Shown piece by piece: positions 50,761-59,241 of a stretch of 64,000 nt of DNA; positions within the stretch are counted from its first letter, which is position 1, and each line of letters starts with the position of its first letter. A program made the translations under genes and the position numbers. The notes under the pieces were generated by a model. That model was not told the origin of the DNA. It saw only the letters and a list, made by a program, of their open reading frames with translations, and made no database searches. Origin of the DNA: Tolypothrix sp. NIES-4075 (GTDB taxonomy: Bacteria; Cyanobacteriota; Cyanobacteriia; Cyanobacteriales; Nostocaceae); assembly GCF_002218085.1 (NCBI RefSeq), contig NZ_BDUC01000004.1:124001-188000 (forward strand). Reading direction: 5' to 3'.

Positions 50761-52305
50761 ATGCAAACACTATTAAATGACCGTTATCAAGTTATTCAAA
50801 CTTTAGGCAGCGGTGGATTTGGGGAAACATTTTTAGCAGAAGATACCCAAATGCCTTCCCGTCGTCGGTGTGTCGTTAAACAATTAAGACCAATTCAAAA
50901 TAATTCTCAAATTTACCAACTTGTACAAGAACGCTTTCAGCGGGAAGCAGCTATTTTAGAAGAATTGGGTGGTTCGATTGAGCAAATTCCTAATTTGTAT
51001 GCTTATTTTCAAGCTAATGGGCAATTTTATTTAGTTCAAGAGTATATTGAAGGCGATACGCTAACAACAACACTACAAAAGCAAGGTTTATTTAATGAAA
51101 GTCGTATCCATGAAATCTTAGTAAGTCTATTACAAGTACTTGATTACATCCACTCAAAAAGAATAATTCATCGCGATATTAAGCCAGATAACATCATTTT
51201 GCGTCAACGCGATCGCAAACCCGTTTTAATTGATTTTGGTGCAGTGCGAGAGACGATGGCAACAGTAGTGAATTCTCAAGGTAATCCTACTAGTTCGATT
51301 GTCATCGGTACACCAGGGTATATGCCAAGCGAACAAGCTGCCGGTCGCGCTATTTATTCGAGTGATATATATAGTTTAGGAGTAACGGCAATTTATTTGC
51401 TGACAGGAAAACAGCCGCAAGAATTAGAGATAGATTCTCGTACTGGTGAAATTATTTGGTATAAACACGGGTTGAATCTTAGCCGGACAATGCAGGCGAT
51501 AATTGATAAAGCGATCGCATCTCATCCACGCGATCGCTTTTCCAGTGCCAGAGAAATGTTGGAAGCATTGCGATCGCATTCGGTTCCATCTATGTTGAAA
51601 ACCCCAATCCTGCAACCGGCAGTAACCGCATTATCTCACTCCGTTCCACAACACACAACTGCTATCAATCCAGGGAATTTTCAGCAACTTGTAAATCAAG
51701 CTAGCGGACAAAAGGGAATACTTGTTGGTAGTTTTATTATAGGTGGTTTAATTGGTACGTCTGTAATTATTGGTCTTGCGCTTAACAAACAACCTCAACA
51801 AGTAGCACAAGAACCTCTGAAGCAAAAAAGTGCTTCACCCAACGAACAAACCGTACCAGTGCAAGAACCTCTGACACAGAAAAGCGTTTTATTCAACGAA
51901 CAACCGGTAGCAGTACAAAAACCTCCAATACAGAAAAGCATTTTATCTAGCGAACAAATATTAGCATCAGAAGAAGCTGCTGAACAAACATTAAGAGATT
52001 ATTACTCAGCTATCAATAGTCGGCAATATCAAACTGCTTGGAATCAGCTATCTATTCAGCACCAAAACAACACCAAATCACACCCTAATGGTTTCAATTC
52101 ATTTACAGAGTGGTGGGAACAAGTCGCACAAGTGGAGATTCAGCAACTTACAAGCCAAAAAACAAGTAACCAAACAGCAACAGTAGATTCTCGATTGTAT
52201 TATTCAATGCAATCAGGCAGAAAAATCTCTCAATCTCTACGTTACTTTTTAGTTTGGGACACTTCATCTCAAAAATGGTTGATTAATAAAATACAAAAAA
52301 ATTAA
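50761..52305 (+). CDS. Ser/Thr protein kinase with C-terminal NTF2-like domain
   Basis: A 514-residue kinase starting MQTLLNDRYQ; the ATG at 50761 aligns with its paralogues, so the upstream ATG-like extension is not used. Kinase motifs GSGGFGETFLAED, CVVKQLRP, IIHRDIKPDN and LIDFGAVRE are intact. A membrane helix (about 318-340) is followed by three imperfect copies of a spacer unit (EPLKQKSASPNEQ-like), then an NTF2-like domain (AEQTLRDYYSAINSRQYQTA ... LVWDTSSQKWLI). The extracytoplasmic domain is related to that of the next kinase. Confidence 0.92.
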   Translation: MQTLLNDRYQVIQTLGSGGFGETFLAEDTQMPSRRRCVVKQLRPIQNNSQIYQLVQERFQREAAILEELGGSIEQIPNLYAYFQANGQFYLVQEYIEGDTLTTTLQKQGLFNESRIHEILVSLLQVLDYIHSKRIIHRDIKPDNIILRQRDRKPVLIDFGAVRETMATVVNSQGNPTSSIVIGTPGYMPSEQAAGRAIYSSDIYSLGVTAIYLLTGKQPQELEIDSRTGEIIWYKHGLNLSRTMQAIIDKAIASHPRDRFSSAREMLEALRSHSVPSMLKTPILQPAVTALSHSVPQHTTAINPGNFQQLVNQASGQKGILVGSFIIGGLIGTSVIIGLALNKQPQQVAQEPLKQKSASPNEQTVPVQEPLTQKSVLFNEQPVAVQKPPIQKSILSSEQILASEEAAEQTLRDYYSAINSRQYQTAWNQLSIQHQNNTKSHPNGFNSFTEWWEQVAQVEIQQLTSQKTSNQTATVDSRLYYSMQSGRKISQSLRYFLVWDTSSQKWLINKIQKN

Positions 52306-52532
52306 TATTGCAGTTTCATAAAAGTTTGCCTTTTATGCATTGGACTTTGCTCGCAAGCGTTCACAATAGTGTTTAAAAAGATTAATGACTAGTTTTAGCT
52401 ACATAAGAATTAGTGTCAAAGAATTTACAATATATTAAAATAATATACACACTTTGGCGACTGTTGACGAGTTGGTATACTTAGAAGGTAAAATACAGGA
52501 CAACACACCTTGTCCTCAAGCCGCCCTAATTA

Positions 52533-54206
52533 ATGCAAATGCTGTTAAACGATCGCTATCGAATTATTCAGACTGTGGGAAGCGGTGGATTTGGTGAAAC
52601 TTTCCTCGCAGAAGATACCCAAATGCCATCGGGTCGTAGATGTGTAATTAAACAATTAAAACCGATTATTAATAATCCTCAGGTTTATCAGCTAGTACAA
52701 GAACGTTTTCAACGGGAAGCGGCAATTTTAGAAGATTTAGGCGGAAATTCTCACCAAATTCCCAGATTGTATGCATACTTCCAGTTAAATGGACAATTCT
52801 ATTTAGTTCAAGAGTGGATTGAAGGTGATACGTTAACAGCAAAACTTCGTCAATCGGGATTATTTAGTGAAAGTGCTGTCCGGGAAATCTTAGTGAATTT
52901 GTTACCAGTTTTGGAATATGTACACTCTAAAAGAATTGTTCACCGCGATATTAAACCAGATAATATCATTTTGCGCTCTAGCGATAATAAACCCGTGCTG
53001 ATTGACTTTGGTGCGGTGCGGGAAACAATGGCAACGGTTGTTAACTCTCAAGGAAATGTTACCAGTTCAATTGTAATTGGTACACCTGGATATATGCCGA
53101 GTGAGCAAGCAGCGGGTAGACCAGTTTATTCGAGTGATTTATATAGTTTAGGGCTGACAGCGATTTATTTATTAACTAATAAACAACCACAAGAATTAGA
53201 AACAGATTCGCGTAGCGGGGAAATTGTTTGGCATTCTTTCGCTTTGAATGTTAGCCCGACATTAGCGGGAGTAATCGATCGCGCGATCGCTTATCATCCA
53301 CGCGATCGCTTCTCTAGCGCTAAAGAAATGTTGTCAGCATTGCACTCTAATTTTGCAATTCCTTCTACCATACACGTCACACAACCACCAACAGTAATTG
53401 CACCGTCAGCAACACCTCAAAACATGATTTCCTCTACTCCAGCAACACCTACCCATCAAGGTAACGGACAAAGGGGAATCCTTCTTGCCAGTTTAATCGC
53501 TGGTGGTTTAATTGGTGCTTCTATTATTATTGGTCTTGCTCTTAACAAACAACCTCAACAAGTAGTACAACCAATAACAGAATCTAACCCACAAACTACC
53601 ACACTGCCAAATTCTCAGGAGGACGCACAACCTGTAAAATCCCAACTTAAGAGAACTTCAGAACGTTCAACAAACAATGACGAAACCCAAGAAAACGCAG
53701 GACTGATTAAATCGCAAATTTCCAGAACTTCAGAACCTTTAGCAAACAACGACAAAACCCAGGAAAACGAACAACCGATAAAATCCCAACTTCCCAGACC
53801 AGTATATTCTCAGCCGATTATTACACCAACTCCAACTTCTCAAACTTCTTCTTCAACAGCGACACAAATTGATAAACCATCACCAGAACAAGCTGTGCAA
53901 AATTATTTTGCAACTCTTAATCAAGGTGAATATCAAACTTCTTGGAAAAAACTATCTCCGAGCTTTCAAAGCGATAAAGCTATTCACCCCGATGGTTATC
54001 TTTCTTACATTGATTGGTGGGGTGGAAAAGTTCAAAATGTGGATATTGAACAACTGAGTTTGGTGGAAGAAACTACAAACACAGCTACAGTAAATAGTAA
54101 ATTAAAATATTTACTTAAAAGTGGGAAAGAAGTTCCTGAATCTGTGCGCTTCTCGCTGATATGGGATGCAGAAAGTAATAATTGGCTAATTTCCGGAGCA
54201 AAGTAA
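52533..54206 (+). CDS. Ser/Thr protein kinase with C-terminal NTF2-like domain
   Basis: A 557-residue kinase, closely similar to the preceding one. It has GSGGFGETFLAED, CVIKQLKP, IVHRDIKPDN and LIDFGAVRE, one membrane helix (about 314-336) and a linker with two or three repeated units of the KSQLKRTSERSTNNDETQEN type. The NTF2-like domain begins AVQNYFATLNQGEYQTSWKK and ends near FSLIWDAESNNWLI. The linker repeats differ from those of its neighbour, so linkers appear to evolve by independent duplication. Confidence 0.92.
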   Translation: MQMLLNDRYRIIQTVGSGGFGETFLAEDTQMPSGRRCVIKQLKPIINNPQVYQLVQERFQREAAILEDLGGNSHQIPRLYAYFQLNGQFYLVQEWIEGDTLTAKLRQSGLFSESAVREILVNLLPVLEYVHSKRIVHRDIKPDNIILRSSDNKPVLIDFGAVRETMATVVNSQGNVTSSIVIGTPGYMPSEQAAGRPVYSSDLYSLGLTAIYLLTNKQPQELETDSRSGEIVWHSFALNVSPTLAGVIDRAIAYHPRDRFSSAKEMLSALHSNFAIPSTIHVTQPPTVIAPSATPQNMISSTPATPTHQGNGQRGILLASLIAGGLIGASIIIGLALNKQPQQVVQPITESNPQTTTLPNSQEDAQPVKSQLKRTSERSTNNDETQENAGLIKSQISRTSEPLANNDKTQENEQPIKSQLPRPVYSQPIITPTPTSQTSSSTATQIDKPSPEQAVQNYFATLNQGEYQTSWKKLSPSFQSDKAIHPDGYLSYIDWWGGKVQNVDIEQLSLVEETTNTATVNSKLKYLLKSGKEVPESVRFSLIWDAESNNWLISGAK

Positions 54207-54419
54207 TTTTTGCAAAATTGGCAGATATAAAATTAGAAAATATTTATCTAACTATAAACGAATACGCTTGGTGTTAAGACAATATTGCTCGAGCGATCGC
54301 GTGCTTAGGCATCCGCAGCAAGCGGCTTTGGTTATAAATTATAAAATTCCTTTGTATAATTAAAGACACATTCGCGTTTTCCCTCTAAACACAGGACGTG
54401 TACTTTAGCAAGGTCTTTT

Positions 54420-55439
54420 ATGAACAGCTCGGATAAGGCAAAACGAATCGTATCTCCCTGGTGGCGCTGGCCTCTTGAAGCTCTATTCCCGGATAAAAAA
54501 TTTGATGGACAATTTCAAAATCCAGGTAGCGAAGAGGTTTTTGATTTTGACTCGGTGATGGCATCTCCTAACCCAATCGCCATGATTGCATCTGAAATTG
54601 CCTATTATCCAGAAAACGATAAGCGTGAACTTTTTGCCATATTTGTCTCTGGGCTGGGACAACGTGAGTCAGAATCTTCAAGAAGGAGCCGCAGGTATGC
54701 TACTACTCTCTTAACTGGCATCGCCAATATGAACAACTCTACTTTTCTTAAACAACGTCCAGTTATCGCTTTCATTAACCGATCCCTTGACTGGATTAAT
54801 GCAGCTCTTGACTATGTTGGTTTATCTGGTAGTCCAGTCATTGAAAACGCGGCAACTTTGATTACTTATGCCGTCAACAACGCGATAATTATTAATTTAT
54901 CAGGCGATAGTCTGGGAACAATTTTTTTGGCTAGAGCTCTTGAGCTTGCTAAAAGAAACTTTATCTGTAGACACGCTAGGGTGTTTGACTTTCGAGAACG
55001 ACGAATTCAAGAACAGAAGTGGAAGCAGCGCACTAGTCAACTCATCAATGTCTTCACCTTCGGTAACGGCTATCGAAAATGGGTACTAGGTCCAAATTAC
55101 ATTATGGTTTTTATTCAAGGCGATCCATTAGCAGAGAAATATGGAATTACACCCCAAAGAGCTATTAAGCAAAAACGAGACGATATAAAATTTTTAATAT
55201 TTCCGCGTTTGTTTCCTAAAGGCAGCTTTGAAGCGCATAACATGATGTTTACAATCGAACTTCTTCGCCAAACCTTTCAAAAAAATCAGATTGAAGTTGG
55301 TGATTTTATGAGCTTATATCACAAACTCAATTCCAGCACCCTAGAAATTGCCACACCCGATGAAGTATCATGGCCCAGCGACATGAAAAAGTACGTATGG
55401 GATCAAGACAGCCTCAAGTCAATTCCATCTTTATCTTGA
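54420..55439 (+). CDS. unknown protein with lipase-like alpha/beta-hydrolase motifs
   Basis: A 339-residue cytoplasmic-type protein that I do not recognise as a named family. Features suggest an alpha/beta hydrolase: a strand and possible oxyanion loop FAIFVSGLGQRES, a nucleophile elbow IINLSGDSLGTIFLARAL (G-D-S-L-G, following a predicted strand), a candidate acid in VFTFGNGYRKW ... MVFIQGDPLAEKYG and a candidate His in GSFEAHNMMFTI. The order Ser, Asp, His and the TFG and GDPL context resemble class 3 lipases. No signal peptide is seen. The ATG follows an aagg site. It lies in a kinase cluster, so a role in membrane-lipid signalling is conceivable but unproven. Confidence 0.6.
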   Translation: MNSSDKAKRIVSPWWRWPLEALFPDKKFDGQFQNPGSEEVFDFDSVMASPNPIAMIASEIAYYPENDKRELFAIFVSGLGQRESESSRRSRRYATTLLTGIANMNNSTFLKQRPVIAFINRSLDWINAALDYVGLSGSPVIENAATLITYAVNNAIIINLSGDSLGTIFLARALELAKRNFICRHARVFDFRERRIQEQKWKQRTSQLINVFTFGNGYRKWVLGPNYIMVFIQGDPLAEKYGITPQRAIKQKRDDIKFLIFPRLFPKGSFEAHNMMFTIELLRQTFQKNQIEVGDFMSLYHKLNSSTLEIATPDEVSWPSDMKKYVWDQDSLKSIPSLS

Positions 55440-55456
55440 GACGAATTGTTGGATTT

Positions 55457-55490
55457 TTTACAGCGTCCGAGTCTGCTTTGACGCTGTAAA
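55457..55490. other. 11-bp inverted repeat between two genes
   Basis: Tttacagcgtc / gacgctgtaaa with a 12-nt loop. It follows the lipase-like gene by 17 nt, but no T-run follows on the plus strand, so it may be an RNA-processing or weak termination structure. Confidence 0.4.
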
Positions 55491-55558
55491 AGGTTTAATA
55501 ATTTGGAACTTTAAGTTTCACAACTCAGTCAAAAACAGTTGACCCGAATTGCGATTAG

Positions 55559-56191
55559 ATGAGCCGTCCTATGAAGCAACTGTTGGTTATTACTGCTTTG
55601 GTTTCACCACTTTGCTTAATTGCATCAACACAAGTGCTTGCTCAAACGCAGCCAACAGAGGAGCAAATTCAACAAGCTTGTGCCAATCGGCAGATTGACA
55701 AACTGCCCGCGCCGTTTTCTGATGTCCCAAAAGAACACTGGGCATCTGAAGCTGTGGCGAATCTATATTACTGTAAATCAGCGCGGCGAAATGCGTCTAC
55801 TAGCGAACTAAAAACCGCGCCTGACAAGGTGACAATAAATGGACGTTCCTATGCAATTGATACTTATTTGTGGCGTAATTTTATGCCAAGTACCACTGCA
55901 AATAATAAGGGAATGATGGCGAGTGTCCGCTTGAAAGCACAAGATGGAAAACCAGTAGCATCGACATTAACTGTTGATAAATTGTGGCTGATTAAAAGCA
56001 ATGGCGAAACGATTTGGGAAACTACCTTTTCTGAACAACCGAGAATTTCTAACTTTGGAGTCGAGATGGTAGCTAGGGGTGGACCACTATTGGAAGCTGG
56101 TAGTGTGGTTGATGTAGTGGTTCGCTTGCAAAATGGGAATAAGACTTATTTAGTGCGATCGCCAAACCAAAAAATTCAACGCACATATTAA
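55559..56191 (+). CDS. exported protein with one SLH-like motif
   Basis: A 210-residue protein with a signal peptide (MKQLLVITALVSPLCLIA, cleavage near QVLAQ). A single surface-layer-homology-like stretch FSDVPKEHWASEAVANLYYC follows, then a beta-rich domain of about 120 residues (DKVTINGRSYAIDTYLWRNF ... VVRLQNGNKTYLVRSPNQ). I do not recognise the second domain. The start may be the ATG at 55559 or the one four codons later. SLH motifs anchor proteins to the cell wall; only one is visible here, so anchoring is doubtful. Confidence 0.7.
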   Translation: MSRPMKQLLVITALVSPLCLIASTQVLAQTQPTEEQIQQACANRQIDKLPAPFSDVPKEHWASEAVANLYYCKSARRNASTSELKTAPDKVTINGRSYAIDTYLWRNFMPSTTANNKGMMASVRLKAQDGKPVASTLTVDKLWLIKSNGETIWETTFSEQPRISNFGVEMVARGGPLLEAGSVVDVVVRLQNGNKTYLVRSPNQKIQRTY

Positions 56192-56283
56192 AAGTAGTGA
56201 GGGCTACCCTACGGGAAAGCTTCTCCTGTCGGAGACGCTACGCGAACGCTAACAGCCCTCATATTTAAGCACTGAAGTGCTTA

Positions 56284-56802
56284 CTACTGCTTAACTCGAA
56301 CCACTTCAAACTCGAAAGCTGCAATACGTCGATTATCAATGTAAACTTCTATCTTATGCTTACCGCTCGGATCGCCTGGAGCAATAGTCCAGAAGTTTTC
56401 AATCATACCATTTTCAGCCTTCTGAGTACGAGTAGTTATACCTTCAGTACCATTTGCTGATAATGAGAAGTTTTCACCATTATCTGTACCCCAGTTTTCT
56501 GGTTGTTTTGGCAATCGCAGAACTTCTCGCCATGTAACTTCACCCTTGTAATCTTTCAGTTGAATTCGCCATCCGTAACGCCTTTTCTCTTGAAGTGGTA
56601 CTCTCGTTGTCGGAATGAACGTAACATTACCTCTTGCGCCAACTCTCTCAACTCCAAATTCAGCTTTCGTCACAGAAATCAGTTTAGAATTTCTCGACTC
56701 AGAAGCAGCAAGAGGCTGATTTGCCAAAACCGAAGTTATCAAGGGAGATGTCAACCAAAAAGAAGCTAGCACAAGGGTAGTCGCCCAAACTCTCAAAAAC
56801 AT
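56284..56802 (-). CDS. exported protein of unknown function
   Basis: A 172-residue protein with a signal peptide (MFLRVWATTLVLASFWLTSP, cleavage near VLANQ). The mature part is beta-rich and basic (KAEFGVERVGARGNVTFIPT ... GKHKIEVYIDNRRIAAFEFE), which suggests an Ig-like sandwich, but I cannot name a family. It is convergent with the preceding gene; the 90-bp gap holds a dispersed repeat (cggagacgctacgcgaacg) and a short hairpin (aagcactgaagtgctt). Confidence 0.6.
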   Translation of the reverse strand: MFLRVWATTLVLASFWLTSPLITSVLANQPLAASESRNSKLISVTKAEFGVERVGARGNVTFIPTTRVPLQEKRRYGWRIQLKDYKGEVTWREVLRLPKQPENWGTDNGENFSLSANGTEGITTRTQKAENGMIENFWTIAPGDPSGKHKIEVYIDNRRIAAFEFEVVRVKQ

Positions 56803-56874
56803 ACTTTTTCTATGAGATATTCCTAGTTATTAATAGAGGAATATCAACTCGTGTTCCGGACACACTCTATGAAA

Positions 56875-56982
56875 ATTGGGAATGGGTAATTGGGAATGGG
56901 TAATTGGGAATGGGTAATTGAGCATCGGGCATAGATTTGGCTTTATTCCGATTACCGATTACCGATTACCGACTACCCACCG
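56875..56982. repeat. composite short-tandem-repeat element upstream of a kinase gene
   Basis: Tgggaatgggtaat units (three copies of a 14-bp double unit) are followed by a core catagatttggctttattcc and gattaccgattacc units. The two arms are roughly complementary. It lies 70 nt upstream of the kinase start. Confidence 0.85.
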
Positions 56983-57049
56983 GGTGATATACATTTGAAG
57001 GGGTGATGTCTTCTGACGCGCCGCTAAGAGTCTAGGCTTGTGACGAAGC

Positions 57050-58933
57050 ATGAGAACAACGCTGCTGAACAATCGCTATCAAGTAATCGAGGTACTCGGC
57101 GCTGGTGGGTTTGGTGAAACCTTTCTGGCAGAAGATACCTATATGCCTTCTCGCCGTCGCTGTGCGATTAAGCAACTTAAACCGATCGCCGCAAACGATC
57201 CGCAAACCTACAAACTGGTTCGACAGCGGTTTGAACGAGAAGCGGCGACTTTAGAAAATCTTGGCAAAAGTAGTGACCAAATTCCCGAACTCTACGCCTA
57301 CTTTCCTGAGAATGGGCAGTTTTACCTGGTTCAAGAATGGATTCACGGTCAAACCCTAACACAGATTGTCGCCGCGAAAGGATTACTCAACGAAACTACT
57401 GTCAGAGAAATTCTTTTGCGTCTGCTGTTAGTTTTGAATTATGTCCATAGCAAAGGCATTATCCACAGGGATATCAAGCCGGATAATATTATTTTGCGCT
57501 CTAGCGATGGCAAGCCGATTTTAATTGATTTTGGTGCAGTCAAAGAAACGATCCGTTCGGTTGTCGGTACGGCTGGATATCCTACTCAATCGCTTGTGAT
57601 GGGTACGCCTGGATATATGCCAAGCGAACAAGCTATCGGACGCCCAGTTTATGCTACTGATATTTATAGCTTAGGCTTAACGGCGATTTATTTACTGACT
57701 GGCAAACACCCGCAAGAATTAGAAACCAACCAGCAAACAGGGGAAATACTTTGGCTTGAATATGCCCCAAATGTATCTCCTTCTTTTGCAAACATACTAA
57801 ATCAGGCGATTAAGCCGCAGGCAGGCGATCGCTATTCGACTGCTAGCAAAATGCTACATGCTTTGCAGTCTGTTAGTTCTCTGACTCCACAATCAGCGCC
57901 AACTGCTGCCACAATCGCTTTAAATCCTGTAGCTGCCCAAAAGCAAACTCCGCCACCTCCCACGCAAATCAAGCATAACCGAAACTGGCGAAAGTCTGCT
58001 TGGATTGTCGGTGGTTTGGTTGTGGGTAGCTTAACTGGTGCAGTAGCGATCGCTAATCTTACTCGTCAACCCCAGTCGGAAGTTTCAATTGCGACATCGC
58101 CCGACCCGGAAACTACTCAAAAAGCTTCCTCCGCAACTCCAACTCCTACCCCAGAAACTTCGGTTTCCACCGACGAACCCGCCGATACGCCCATTGCTTC
58201 CCAACCTGACCCAGCACCAATTATACCTACCTCACGGCGGCAGCAACCAGCAAAGGCTGCACCTGTTGCGCCCCGAATTGCAGCCACTACACAGCCAGAA
58301 ACCGAGCAACCACGTACTTCATTAGATGAGAAATCAGATATACCTGTACCGTTAGTACCTGATGAAACCCCCGCAGCAACTACCCCACAGCCACAAACCG
58401 AAAATCAACCGCTGCAACTTCCTACCCCTGATGTAAGTCCACCACCGAAGAAAAGTAAAAAACCTCCCAAGGAAGCGATCGCTACTACAAGCATACAAAG
58501 CGTCCCCGCATTTCCTACAGGTACGGCAAGAAGCAGCGTAGAAGCAGCTTTGGGCAAACCAGCCAAAGATTTAAGAGGTGCTTGGAGTAACACCCGTGCT
58601 GTCACTTACACCTTAGTACCAAATCAAATTGACCTTGGTTACTTATTTGACCGCAATTCCGGAGAACTGCGCCAAACTGAAGCCGCTTTTGCCCAATCTG
58701 TAGACCCCCAAGTAATGCAAACAACCTTAGAAGGAATGTTAGGTGGGCAAGCAACTGATGAAATTAAGCAGGGACTCCAACAAATCCAACAACGTCAAAA
58801 AGATAATGTCAGCTTTACCCAAGGTGGATTAAAAGGTCAGATTGTGCGTCAAGATTGTGATTTAATTTACATCAGCATTTGGGATGCCAACTTACATGAC
58901 TTTCAGAGTGTGTCTGTAAACAGAAAGTGTTAA
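57050..58933 (+). CDS. Ser/Thr protein kinase with a distinct C-terminal domain
   Basis: A 627-residue transmembrane kinase. The kinase domain has GAGGFGETFLAED, CAIKQLKP, IIHRDIKPDN, LIDFGAVKE and GTPGYMPSEQ. A membrane helix (about 315-337) is followed by a 150-residue Pro/Thr/Gln-rich linker. The C-terminal domain of about 145 residues (FPTGTARSSVEAALGKPAKD ... LIYISIWDANLHDFQSVSV) differs from those of the three sister kinases and begins like small beta-barrel-associated modules of the SmpA type (weak). Two Cys residues in it (QDCDLIY and the terminal RKC) could form a disulphide outside the cytoplasm. Confidence 0.92.
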   Translation: MRTTLLNNRYQVIEVLGAGGFGETFLAEDTYMPSRRRCAIKQLKPIAANDPQTYKLVRQRFEREAATLENLGKSSDQIPELYAYFPENGQFYLVQEWIHGQTLTQIVAAKGLLNETTVREILLRLLLVLNYVHSKGIIHRDIKPDNIILRSSDGKPILIDFGAVKETIRSVVGTAGYPTQSLVMGTPGYMPSEQAIGRPVYATDIYSLGLTAIYLLTGKHPQELETNQQTGEILWLEYAPNVSPSFANILNQAIKPQAGDRYSTASKMLHALQSVSSLTPQSAPTAATIALNPVAAQKQTPPPPTQIKHNRNWRKSAWIVGGLVVGSLTGAVAIANLTRQPQSEVSIATSPDPETTQKASSATPTPTPETSVSTDEPADTPIASQPDPAPIIPTSRRQQPAKAAPVAPRIAATTQPETEQPRTSLDEKSDIPVPLVPDETPAATTPQPQTENQPLQLPTPDVSPPPKKSKKPPKEAIATTSIQSVPAFPTGTARSSVEAALGKPAKDLRGAWSNTRAVTYTLVPNQIDLGYLFDRNSGELRQTEAAFAQSVDPQVMQTTLEGMLGGQATDEIKQGLQQIQQRQKDNVSFTQGGLKGQIVRQDCDLIYISIWDANLHDFQSVSVNRKC

Positions 58934-59241
58934 ATCAGCATTGCACAAAGAAAGTAACATTAATAAAAATATCGCATTTGGAGCTGGCTGGAGTGGTGTC
59001 AGTTAAAGAGTTGGACTGTTTAGACGAATCTGAGTATTTTTGACAAAAGGAGCTGGTTTAACCCAGCTGCTTTTGTGTTTAGTGGTGTGGGGAAGGCGAT
59101 CGCATTGATGATTTCAGTACTTAATTATAAACAGCGATCGCTCTTCATTACCGTCTCCAATTTCACATAAGAAAGTCTTGGCAACTAGAGAGGTGCGATC
59201 GCTTTTCAGCCATATAGGTGATTTCGTAGCCGGACACGATA
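58934..59241. other. intergenic region with terminator and HIP1 sites
   Basis: It holds the terminator at 59044 and three or four GCGATCGC-type sites. No gene is seen. Confidence 0.7.
59044..59074 (+). terminator. terminator downstream of the last kinase gene
   Basis: The hairpin aaaaggagctgg / cccagctgctttt is A-rich on the left and T-rich on the right, so it could work in both directions. It lies 110 nt after the kinase stop and before the convergent FUSC gene. Confidence 0.75.

Noticed and set aside
56208..56250. Hairpin-like block cggagacgctacgcgaacg between two convergent genes
   Set aside because: A common cyanobacterial dispersed sequence without a T-run; not convincing as a terminator or gene.
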